DNA from: an uncultured bacterium
Lineage (GTDB): Bacteria; CSSED10-310; CALFER01
Assembly (NCBI GenBank): GCA_937951895.1
Contig: CALFER010000082.1
Coordinates: 1 to 19,907, forward strand
DNA length: 19,907 nt
Direction of reading: 5' to 3'
Made by a program: the position numbers and the translations under genes. The notes under the pieces are model-generated. The model made no database searches, had not been told where the DNA came from, and worked only from the letters and a program-made list of their open reading frames with translations. This document shows positions 1 through 6,607 of this stretch, in pieces (within the stretch, counting starts at the first letter, position 1; every line of letters begins with the position of its first letter).

Positions 1-4
1 GAGA

Positions 5-24
5 CGCCGGCACGGAGGCCGGCG
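5..24. repeat. GC hairpin repeat, family B
   Basis: This is a perfect inverted repeat. CGCCGGC at 5-11 pairs with GCCGGCG at 18-24 around the 6-nt loop ACGGAG. The same element with the same flank (ending in CGCCACCC) recurs at 7940-7966, and both copies are followed 10-20 nt later by a short CAATTTTT tract. Related hairpins with other stem sequences lie at 83-104, 7656-7677, 7724-7743 and 7832-7851. Confidence 0.8.
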
Positions 25-59
25 CCACCCGGCATCAATTTTTCTGTTGGGATTTTGGG

Positions 60-104
60 TTAAAAAAGAATAGAGATAAAACCGCCAGGCAGAGACGCCT
101 GGCG
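60..104 (-). terminator. Possible intrinsic terminator of the operon (family B hairpin)
   Basis: CGCCAGGC at 83-90 and GCCTGGCG at 97-104 form a perfect 8-bp GC stem with a 6-nt loop. Read on the minus strand, the stem is followed at once by GTTTTATC and then a T-rich stretch at about 60-80. That is the layout of a rho-independent terminator. It lies about 270 nt past the stop codon of the last operon gene (377), so it may end that transcript. It also belongs to the family B hairpin repeats, so termination may be incidental. Confidence 0.5.
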
Positions 105-149
105 TAATCGTGTTTGCTGTTCGCATTCGGCGCAGGAAGCGCAAAACCC

Positions 150-174
150 GGACACTGAGCCTGTCGAAGTGTCC
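150..174 (-). repeat. CTTCGACAGGCTCAG hairpin, family A, reverse orientation
   Basis: GGACACT at 150-156 pairs perfectly with AGTGTCC at 168-174. The 11-nt loop at 157-167 is the exact reverse complement of the loop in the array at 217-326. The outer five bases of each arm differ from those in the array but still pair fully. The loop plus the inner two base pairs is therefore the conserved core, and the outer stem varies while staying complementary. Confidence 0.8.
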
Positions 175-216
175 AGGGGAGTAAGCGCGAAAGGGTCCCT
201 TGCGAGTTGCCGCCAA

Positions 217-326
217 CTGCTCCCTTCGACAGGCTCAGGGAGCGGGTCTTGACGAGCTGCTCCCTTCGACAGGCTCAGGGAGCGGGTCTTGACGAGCTGC
301 TCCCTTCGACAGGCTCAGGGAGCGGG
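217..326 (+). repeat. Tandem array of family A hairpins (40-bp period)
   Basis: Two full 40-bp units (219-258 and 259-298) are followed by a partial third (299-326). Each unit starts with a hairpin made of GCTCCCT and AGGGAGC around an 11-nt loop, TCGACAGGCTC (219-243, 259-283, 299-323), and continues with a 15-nt linker, GGGTCTTGACGAGCT. The copies are identical, so the expansion is recent or homogenised. A single further copy with identical stem and loop lies at 12053-12077. The core resembles widespread short palindromic (REP-like) repeats. I see no coding potential here. Confidence 0.85.
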
Positions 327-376
327 ATGGGCTGGCTTCCGTTCGGGTTCATCCCGGTAGACCGGCGCTCCGGAAA

Positions 377-1651
377 TCAGGAAAAGATTTTTCTTAAAAA
401 GTCCGTGGCCTCGTCCAATAAACTGCGCGGACGGCTCGATGCCTGAATCTGCCGGTCGCAGTATCCCGTCAGATCATCGAACAGTCCGGGGTTCAGATCA
501 TGAAGCACGCGATATCTCCGCTTCAGGCTCGCGAGCGTCTCCTTCACAACCAGAACCGGATATTCGCCCAACTCGTTCAACGCACCCCTGATTTCACTCT
601 CGACACTCCCGCGAAATCCGAAGTCGATATCCAGCAGTTGTCCGACGTAAACCAGAACGGCTCTTTTGATCGGATTGATGATGGTCTGATCGGCGGTGAA
701 TCGATCGAACAGCTCCTGCACCCGCTTCGCTCGTGACGTGAACTCGTCGAAGTCCTTGAATTCATTGTTATCCGGCCACAGGACCATCGCGGCTTCCGAG
801 TATGACGCGGCAATGATGAACAGCTTTTTCTTCATCGCGATGGAGGCCATGTTGATCATCCGGGAGGCGGCATAATGGCAGAGATCCGAATCGCTCCCGA
901 TCCCGTTCCTGAGCTCTCGAATCTCCGACTGAACCCGATTGGATTTGCCGGCTTGCACGAGAATATTGACCAGGAGGACAAATCGTTCGATGTCGTGTGC
1001 GTCCACGCGGTTGTCCGCCAGGATGGATTTCCGGATCCATGCCTCCGCATCATCGAACCGCATAGCGAACAGATCGCACCGTGCCAGAAACATCAGAACA
1101 TCCGCATCCTCCGGATCGTCCTGATTCATTCCGATCAGCAGGGTTCTGGCCTGGCTCAACAGTCTGCCGGCTCTCTGCTCGTCTTCAGATTCGATCCTCA
1201 TCGCGCAATCGATCATGGCCCCCGCATATTGCAGACAATACTCGATCGAATCGTCGGACAACTCCAGACACTCCCGGAAAGCCTCGTGCCCCTTCGCAGT
1301 CTGGTCCAGTTTGAAATGACAGATACCCTTGTGGCAGAAAACCTCCGCCGAAGACGGATGAATGCGACCGAGCCGGTCGAACGATTTCAATGCTTCTGTC
1401 CAATCTTCACGTTCGATCGCCTGTCCCGCTGTCTCCATCAATCGGCTGATCTCGCCGCCGTGCAGGAGCAACTCGGTATAGGAGCCGCGCAGTTCCGGCT
1501 TCCCGAGTGTTTCGTAGGCGGTCTGGATCTGCTTGAACCGATCCGGTGCGCGATGCGGCGGATGCTCCCGGACCATCCGCATGTAGGCTCGTTTGATTTC
1601 ATCCTGTGACGCATCGCGACTCACGTTCAATACTTCATAGAAATCCTGCAT
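377..1651 (-). CDS. J-domain protein with HPP in place of HPD, plus TPR repeats
   Basis: A protein of 424 residues. Residues 1-60 form a recognisable J domain: DFYEVLNV, then an amphipathic helix with KRAYMRMV, then HPP at 30-32 where classical J proteins carry HPD, then RFKQIQTAYETL. J domains normally dock on Hsp70 and trigger ATP hydrolysis, and the HPD aspartate is critical for this. Residues about 73-215 and 260-300 look like TPR-type helical repeats (EDWTEALKSFDRL, AEVFCHKGICHFKL, AMRFDDAEAWIRKS), which would bind a client or partner. The C-terminus (about 318-405) is helical and unknown. I see no zinc-finger or typical DnaJ C-terminal substrate domain. It is the last gene of the operon, 23 nt after the Hsp70 gene, so that Hsp70 is its likely partner. 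Whether it activates that Hsp70 or acts as a scaffold cannot be read from the sequence. Confidence 0.85.
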   Translation of the reverse strand: MQDFYEVLNVSRDASQDEIKRAYMRMVREHPPHRAPDRFKQIQTAYETLGKPELRGSYTELLLHGGEISRLMETAGQAIEREDWTEALKSFDRLGRIHPSSAEVFCHKGICHFKLDQTAKGHEAFRECLELSDDSIEYCLQYAGAMIDCAMRIESEDEQRAGRLLSQARTLLIGMNQDDPEDADVLMFLARCDLFAMRFDDAEAWIRKSILADNRVDAHDIERFVLLVNILVQAGKSNRVQSEIRELRNGIGSDSDLCHYAASRMINMASIAMKKKLFIIAASYSEAAMVLWPDNNEFKDFDEFTSRAKRVQELFDRFTADQTIINPIKRAVLVYVGQLLDIDFGFRGSVESEIRGALNELGEYPVLVVKETLASLKRRYRVLHDLNPGLFDDLTGYCDRQIQASSRPRSLLDEATDFLRKIFS

Positions 1652-1674
1652 GACAGATGACTCCCCTCTGTGTC

Positions 1675-3414
1675 TCAGAGTTCCGCAACAAAATCCGCCA
1701 GACGATCCTCGATCGACTCCAGATCGACACCGGACTGGCTCTCGAGAGCGTTTCGGGCATCGCGGACGATAACCAGTGCCTCGCGTCGTTTCGCATCACT
1801 CAGAGTTGGCATCGCCGCTTCTATTTTTCCGACCATTCCCCCGATCAACCGGAACCGCGGATTGGTGCGCCACAAGGCCTCGACATCCCGGGACTGTTTC
1901 TGCATGTCCGCCTGACTGTAGCGCTTTGAATCCTGATTCCACTCGCAGGCCGCTGTCTGACCGGTCGTCGGAATCGTCGCTTTCAATTCGATGATGCCGT
2001 TCAAATCGTAATTGAATTCGACCAGAACCGGATGAGGCTCGTCCGAATCCGAAACCGGTATGTCCGTGATCTCGACCTTCGCGCCTGTCGCATCCACCTC
2101 CTCGATCTCAAAGGTCGGCATTCCGTCGTTCTGATACAGGTTCATCTCGAGGATATCCTGTTCGGTATGGAGCAGCCGGTACATTTTGCTCGTGGAATAG
2201 GGCACTTTCGTGTCGCATGCGATGAGTTCGTCATAGATGAGCACCGGCGGGAACACGGTGGTGTCCAGAGTGTCCACTCCGAATCCCTTCGGAGCGACGT
2301 CGAGCAGCACGGGATCGGCGTCTTCCGGCAACTCGCCCATCAGGGCCGCCGCATGGATCGCCGCGCCCTGACACACCGCCAGATCCGGATCGACATCGTG
2401 CCGGGGAGTCACTCCCAGACACTCCGCGACCAGTTCCCGAACGATGGGCATGTAGGTTGTTCCGCCGACGAGGATCACACGGCTGATTTCACTCCGCGAG
2501 AGTCCGCCTTTTTCGAGCGTGTCATCGATGACCCTGCGTGCGCGATCGATGAGAGGCCGTGCCGCGGCATGGAACTCGGCTCGCGTGATTTCCGGATCGA
2601 TCGTGACGGGCCGCCCGTTTTCGAACGCCCCGCTGAGCACGGTCATGCGGGCAGCCCGTTCCCGACTCAACATCATTTTGACGTCTTCGGCGGCATTCTT
2701 GATGCTGTTCTCGTCGTTCCCGATGATTTCGGCCTGCGGATGCTCGGCACGGAATCGTTCCAGTCCCAGTTTCCGGACGACGGCGTCGAAGTCCTTGCCG
2801 CCGAGCTGGGTATCGCCGTGGGAGGTCCGGATATCGAGCACTTTCGACATCATCTCGAATACCGTGATGTCCAGAGTCCCTCCTCCGAAGTCGAATACCA
2901 TCAGTTTCTCTTCGAGATCGATGAATTTCATGCCGAATGCGAGTGCGGCGGCGGTCGGTTCGTTGATGAGTCTCAGGATGTTCAGTCCGGCGAGTTTCCC
3001 GGCGTTGAGCGTCGCCTGTCTCGCGACATCCTCGAAGTTCGCCGGAACCGAAAGAACGACATCGACGATGGGCTGACCCAGATGGATTTCGGCGATTTCC
3101 TTGAGCTGCTTCAGAATGAGGGCGCTGATCTGCTCCGGAAGGTATTCCTTGCCCGCGAGCTTCAGCGGCGCGGTCTCCTTCATGTGCCGCTTCACCTCTC
3201 TCAGAACGCGATCATCGGCACCTTTCAGATTCCGGGCATCCTCTCCGATGACCAGTTCCCCGCGCTCGTTGACCGCAACAATCGAAGGGACGATGGGTGA
3301 GCGGCTTCGGGTGAACGGATTGGGAATGGCTTCGGCGCGTCCGTTGCGAAAAACACAGATTTCGGATGTCGATGTGCCGAGATCGATACCGATGGGGAGT
3401 TGTTTACCTGGCAT
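1675..3414 (-). CDS. Divergent Hsp70-family chaperone (DnaK-like)
   Basis: A protein of 579 residues. The ATPase domain is complete: phosphate-1 loop GIDLGTSTS at 9-17, NEPTAAALAFG at 151-161, phosphate-2 motif DFGGGTLDIT at 175-184, and adenosine motif VILVGGTTYMP at 313-323. The linker reads DPVLLDVAPKGFGVDT (367-381) where DnaK has DVLLLDVTPLSLGIET, so the first part of the substrate-binding domain is altered. A beta substrate domain follows (about 385-490). The helical lid is short (about 500-579) and there is no disordered tail, so the protein is shorter than canonical DnaK (about 610-640). I chose the start at 3414 because AAGGAG lies 7 nt upstream. An upstream in-frame ATG (3435) lacks that site. 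The gene overlaps the 3' end of the GrpE-like gene by 11 nt, implying translational coupling. It is probably a specialised Hsp70, not the housekeeping DnaK. Confidence 0.93.
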   Translation of the reverse strand: MPGKQLPIGIDLGTSTSEICVFRNGRAEAIPNPFTRSRSPIVPSIVAVNERGELVIGEDARNLKGADDRVLREVKRHMKETAPLKLAGKEYLPEQISALILKQLKEIAEIHLGQPIVDVVLSVPANFEDVARQATLNAGKLAGLNILRLINEPTAAALAFGMKFIDLEEKLMVFDFGGGTLDITVFEMMSKVLDIRTSHGDTQLGGKDFDAVVRKLGLERFRAEHPQAEIIGNDENSIKNAAEDVKMMLSRERAARMTVLSGAFENGRPVTIDPEITRAEFHAAARPLIDRARRVIDDTLEKGGLSRSEISRVILVGGTTYMPIVRELVAECLGVTPRHDVDPDLAVCQGAAIHAAALMGELPEDADPVLLDVAPKGFGVDTLDTTVFPPVLIYDELIACDTKVPYSTSKMYRLLHTEQDILEMNLYQNDGMPTFEIEEVDATGAKVEITDIPVSDSDEPHPVLVEFNYDLNGIIELKATIPTTGQTAACEWNQDSKRYSQADMQKQSRDVEALWRTNPRFRLIGGMVGKIEAAMPTLSDAKRREALVIVRDARNALESQSGVDLESIEDRLADFVAEL

Positions 3415-4447
3415 CCTGAGTCTCCTTTGCTGCATCGTGAGCAGATGATGGATCGAGATACGCTCCGGGAAACCGCAGTTCCTGTCCCGGAACGATGCAT
3501 TCCGTTTCGAGTCGATTGGCGGCCATCACGAGCGGATACAATCGGCCGTCTCCGTACCATCGTGCCGCCAGTGTCCAGAGCGTGTCGCCTCGCCGGACAC
3601 GGCTGAGCGGCCAATCCTGAATCCCGCCTGTTTTCCCGGGTGGTTCGATTGAATCGCCGTCACCGTCGGACGATGCGACCGCGACTGTCGGTTCGGGTGT
3701 AACGGTCGGCAGGACAAGCGTCTCCGTCGGAACGGCCGGGATCGGCCCGGATACGAGCGTTGCCTGTCTGTCGCGTTCCGGCACACGCCCGAGAAGATAA
3801 CCCAGCAGAAACAGCCCGACGGTTGCCGCGATCCATCGGTGGGTATGACGGTGAATCGGAGCTGCGGTCAGGGGTTCCATGTGTGTTTCGCCGCCAACCG
3901 ATTCGTCTTCCCGCGGAGGAGCGGGAATCGGATGCCCGAGCAGCACGCCGGCCGGGCGGATGATTCCGAATCCGTTTTGGTATCCCCAGGACCGGCAGGC
4001 GCGGATGGTCCACACGTCCGGGTCGGTGCGTTCCTCGATACTGTGAATTCTCGAATCGCAGGCGTCGCCCGCGCGCGGTACGATCACTCGAAAACCGGTT
4101 GGTTCGAGAGCCCTTTTCATGTTCTCGAAAATCGATTCGACTCCGGCTCGAAACTCCGGATTCAGGTCGTATGACAATGTTCGGAAAATGGAATCGAAGA
4201 TGGAGACGGCAGTATCTTCCCACTGACGGATCTGGCGTTCCCGGAGTGATCGATCGGCGCGGATCCGAGACAGTTCGTCCGTGATTTCGGACAGATTTGC
4301 CATTCGTGCTTCGAGTTCGCCCAGGCGGGTCCGGACATCGGTGATCGAGCGTCCGGAGTCCTCCGCGAAGGCTTCGATCAGCATCCGCAGTTTGAGCAGG
4401 TCTCGAGCCGGAACCTGACCTCCTTCGTCACGGTTTGGGTGTTCCAT
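3404..4447 (-). CDS. GrpE-like exchange factor fused to a membrane anchor and LysM domain
   Basis: A protein of 347 residues in three visible parts. Residues about 35-172 look like GrpE: a long helix/coiled coil (35-75), a helical segment with SIFRTL and ENMKRALEPTGFRVI (82-122), then a beta wing with DSRIHSIEER (131-140) and GYQNGFGIIRPAGVLLG (155-171), which parallels GrpE's FDPNLHEAV and GYRLNGRVLRPA. Residues 205-221 (WIAATVGLFLLGYLLGR) form one membrane span preceded by His/Arg residues, which suggests the N-terminus is inside. After a Pro/Thr-rich linker, residues 284-328 (VRRGDTLWTLAARWYGDG through IVPGQELRFP) are a LysM domain, a peptidoglycan-binding fold. GrpE releases ADP from Hsp70, and the Hsp70 gene overlaps the end of this gene. 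In this topology the exchange factor sits under the membrane and is anchored to the wall outside. GrpE is normally a soluble protein of about 200 residues. The ribosome binding site is weak and the start is 9 nt past the preceding stop, consistent with coupled translation. Confidence 0.85.
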   Translation of the reverse strand: MEHPNRDEGGQVPARDLLKLRMLIEAFAEDSGRSITDVRTRLGELEARMANLSEITDELSRIRADRSLRERQIRQWEDTAVSIFDSIFRTLSYDLNPEFRAGVESIFENMKRALEPTGFRVIVPRAGDACDSRIHSIEERTDPDVWTIRACRSWGYQNGFGIIRPAGVLLGHPIPAPPREDESVGGETHMEPLTAAPIHRHTHRWIAATVGLFLLGYLLGRVPERDRQATLVSGPIPAVPTETLVLPTVTPEPTVAVASSDGDGDSIEPPGKTGGIQDWPLSRVRRGDTLWTLAARWYGDGRLYPLVMAANRLETECIVPGQELRFPGAYLDPSSAHDAAKETQDAR

Positions 4448-4456
4448 CGTGCGTGA

Positions 4457-5377
4457 TCAGATCGACAATTCCCAGCACGACACCATATGCACCGGCTCGT
4501 CGTCCACCACCAGCGCGGCTCCCTCGGTCCTCGGCGACTGAAATCGGATCTCGATCCCGTCGCCGATCGCACGATGTTCGGAGTCTTCACAGGCGCGGAG
4601 CCCGTCGATCACCTCACGCGTCGATATGGGGCCCGAATCGTTGCCCGGGAGATGAACGGCATCGAGCAGGCATCCCGACAGGGCTTTTTTGTGAATTCGG
4701 GCATAAACGGCCGGTTTCGAAATGTATTCGAACAGGAGCGGCTGCAGGCCGGCGAACACGATCATTCCGGTCTGCCCGGGCACCAGCGGAAACCGCGTGA
4801 GCATCTCATCGAAATTGGCTTTGCGAGACTCCAGAATGTCGCTGTATGCGCCGGTCTTCGATCGAACCCCCATCCGCTTCGATTCCTCGTCGATCCTGTT
4901 CCAGATTTCATGCTGGTCGCTGCGCCGTGAGGAATCCAGCCGGATCGACCGGGTCACCGTCTCCATCTTTTTCTTCCGCAGCGACGGACTCGACATGAAT
5001 TTGCTCGATCGAAACGTCCGGCTCGTGTAATGCCATCGGCCTTTTTCGGAACAACTGACCGGAACGACCACTTTCGAGCCTGATTTCAGCAGGATACTGA
5101 CGTTCAGAATGCGATTCTGCCGGGCGCCGACCAGTTCGTCGCCGCTCACGATCAGCACGGCCTGCGGTGCGTTGTTTTCGGCCAGCAGTTCCGGAACGTG
5201 TCCGCCTTCGGACCGTTCGGAGATGACCAGCCAGCCCCGGGCGATCGCTTCATCGAGCGACAGGTAATCCGGGCCGTCTCCCGCGGAACGACTCAACGGG
5301 AAAACCGTGACGTTTCCGGCGTTCTGAGCTTCGTGAATGCGCACCGATTCGAGCAATGTCGCGATGGATCCGTGCAT
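4457..5377 (-). CDS. ARPP-1-like domain protein
   Basis: A protein of 306 residues. I recognise the ARPP-1 (formerly DUF6569) signature: SGDELVGARQNRILN at 78-92, followed by VPVSCSEKGRWHY at 105-117. The N-terminal part (YLSLDEAIARGWLVISE) also fits. The family is widespread and, to my knowledge, has no settled biochemical function. The C-terminal part (GQTGMIVFAGLQPLLFEYIS) is consistent with the same domain. There is no signal peptide or membrane span, so it is probably cytoplasmic. It starts 3 nt after the stop of the membrane-hairpin gene, with AAGGA about 10 nt upstream, and ends 9 nt before the GrpE-LysM gene, so it is firmly inside the operon. Its place between membrane proteins and chaperone genes suggests it is a client, adaptor or regulator of that set. 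This is inference. Confidence 0.8.
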   Translation of the reverse strand: MHGSIATLLESVRIHEAQNAGNVTVFPLSRSAGDGPDYLSLDEAIARGWLVISERSEGGHVPELLAENNAPQAVLIVSGDELVGARQNRILNVSILLKSGSKVVVPVSCSEKGRWHYTSRTFRSSKFMSSPSLRKKKMETVTRSIRLDSSRRSDQHEIWNRIDEESKRMGVRSKTGAYSDILESRKANFDEMLTRFPLVPGQTGMIVFAGLQPLLFEYISKPAVYARIHKKALSGCLLDAVHLPGNDSGPISTREVIDGLRACEDSEHRAIGDGIEIRFQSPRTEGAALVVDDEPVHMVSCWELSI

Positions 5378-5380
5378 AGG

Positions 5381-6607
5381 TCAATCGTCCTTCCCTGAAC
5401 GGGTCAATGATTCGATCAGCGCGTCGATCCGGGTGAGGTGTTCCGTGGACGCTCCGATCAGTTTTCTGTAATCCTCGAGAGACAGTTTCCCGCAGATCGT
5501 TTCCTGCCAGACGGACAGTGTCCGGGTGATGATGGCGGCATTGATCTGCAGGAGGTGTTCGAACAGTGTGCGGTCGTTGAAATCGGCCTGTTTTTCGTTG
5601 AAGATGGCCAGTTTGAAGCGGTTTTTGATCTCATTCAGAATCTGATCCTTCTGTTCCAGACGCTTGTCGTGCTGCCTGCCCCGCTGCGCGAAGGCCATGG
5701 CGATCGAGGCTGCGAGGGTGGCGATCGCGATGGGCGGGAAGACGTTCAGCAGGGCATACAGGAGCGTGTGCCATCCGAGTGCCAGTCCGACCGATCCGAC
5801 GACCGCCGCGGCCATCCCGGCAGCGAATGTCTGTTCCGCAGCGCCGAGTTCGATCCGGAGTCCCGGCATGTCCATCGATGCCGTCTTCGAGGTAAACGCG
5901 TTGACCTGACGGACATCCGGAGCGGCGTCGGTGATGACTCTGGCCCAGCCTTCTTCAAACCGCTTTGCCGCCCCGTCGATCGCCTCCCGCATTCCCCGTT
6001 CGATTTCATCGCGGGAAAGATGCGCGTCGAGAGCCTGCTCCAGCAGTCCCCGGTCGTCGAACGGTTCGAAATCGCCGAACTGCAATCCGGTCGCATGTTT
6101 TTCGGCTGTCTGTCGCAGTATTTCGATCATCCGGTTCGTCGTCTTGAGAACCGTCGCGCGGGTATCGGTCAGCATGTTGGCGCGGGTATTCAACTCTGCC
6201 AGTGTCCCGCCGATCGCCTCCGATTTCCGGGCGAAAAACCGATCGACGCCAGTGAACACCTCATCGAAAAAAACATCGATCGACTCCATTGCAAACGCGC
6301 GGAGCCTGGATTCACGGAGAGCCATGGTTTCCGAGATCGACAGGAACTGACTCGTGAAGGCCCGCACGTCGATCGCTTCGCGGAGCAGCCAGAAGCGCAG
6401 CGCGCCTCGGTCATCGGCCCGGGTCGCCTCCGCGAGCCCCTCCCGAGAGGTTTCGAGCGCTTTTTGCAGCGCGATCATGATCGCATCGACCTGGTTTTCG
6501 TCCGTTGCCCGCAGGTCGCGCCAGGCGGTTTCGAAGGCGTTCAGCTCGAGAATCCCGTTGAGGCGGGTATCGAGTTCCGTTCGGGTGAGGGGAGCTGTTG
6601 GTGTCAT
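5381..6607 (-). CDS. Coiled-coil protein with a membrane hairpin (dynamin-stalk-like?)
   Basis: A protein of 408 residues. About 250 residues of strongly helical, charged sequence come first. Two adjacent hydrophobic segments follow (259-279 and 281-307, separated by one polar turn), then another helical stretch (310-405). Long helical bundle, membrane-inserting hairpin, returning helices is the layout of the stalk and paddle of bacterial dynamin-like proteins. There is no P-loop or other GTPase motif here or in the neighbouring gene, so that assignment is only structural analogy. The start at 6607 overlaps the preceding stop (ATGA, 4 nt), which is typical of coupled translation. An upstream extension to 6943 in this frame would run through the neighbouring gene and is Arg/Pro-rich, so I reject it. 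It could equally be a plain membrane-anchored coiled-coil scaffold. The product is likely an inner-membrane protein. Confidence 0.75.
   Translation of the reverse strand: MTPTAPLTRTELDTRLNGILELNAFETAWRDLRATDENQVDAIMIALQKALETSREGLAEATRADDRGALRFWLLREAIDVRAFTSQFLSISETMALRESRLRAFAMESIDVFFDEVFTGVDRFFARKSEAIGGTLAELNTRANMLTDTRATVLKTTNRMIEILRQTAEKHATGLQFGDFEPFDDRGLLEQALDAHLSRDEIERGMREAIDGAAKRFEEGWARVITDAAPDVRQVNAFTSKTASMDMPGLRIELGAAEQTFAAGMAAAVVGSVGLALGWHTLLYALLNVFPPIAIATLAASIAMAFAQRGRQHDKRLEQKDQILNEIKNRFKLAIFNEKQADFNDRTLFEHLLQINAAIITRTLSVWQETICGKLSLEDYRKLIGASTEHLTRIDALIESLTRSGKDD

Larger units (their letters stand above)
1..376. other. Non-coding repeat-rich region
   Basis: I see no convincing gene in this stretch, which lies downstream of the last gene of the minus-strand operon. 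It holds a GC-rich hairpin at 5-24, a second hairpin next to a T-rich tract (on the minus strand) at 83-104, an inverted copy of the CTTCGACAGGCTCAG repeat at 150-174, and a 40-bp-period tandem array of that repeat at 217-326. The density of palindromic elements suggests an insertion hot spot for small non-autonomous repeats. That reading is inference. Confidence 0.7.

Noticed and set aside
217..326. Possible CRISPR array
   Set aside because: The units are fully identical, including the linker, so there are no variable spacers. There are no cas genes nearby, and the core is a dispersed palindromic repeat.
2032..3300. 422-residue open frame antisense to the Hsp70 gene
   Set aside because: The Hsp70 frame has unmistakable family motifs. 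The antisense product is His/Asp/Arg-rich with no recognisable domain and no ribosome binding site, typical of a GC-rich shadow frame.
4410..4425. Strong AAGGAGG inside the 5' end of the GrpE-LysM gene, suggesting a later start
   Set aside because: No ATG, GTG or TTG lies in frame at a suitable distance downstream. The motif encodes Glu-Gly-Gly within the protein.
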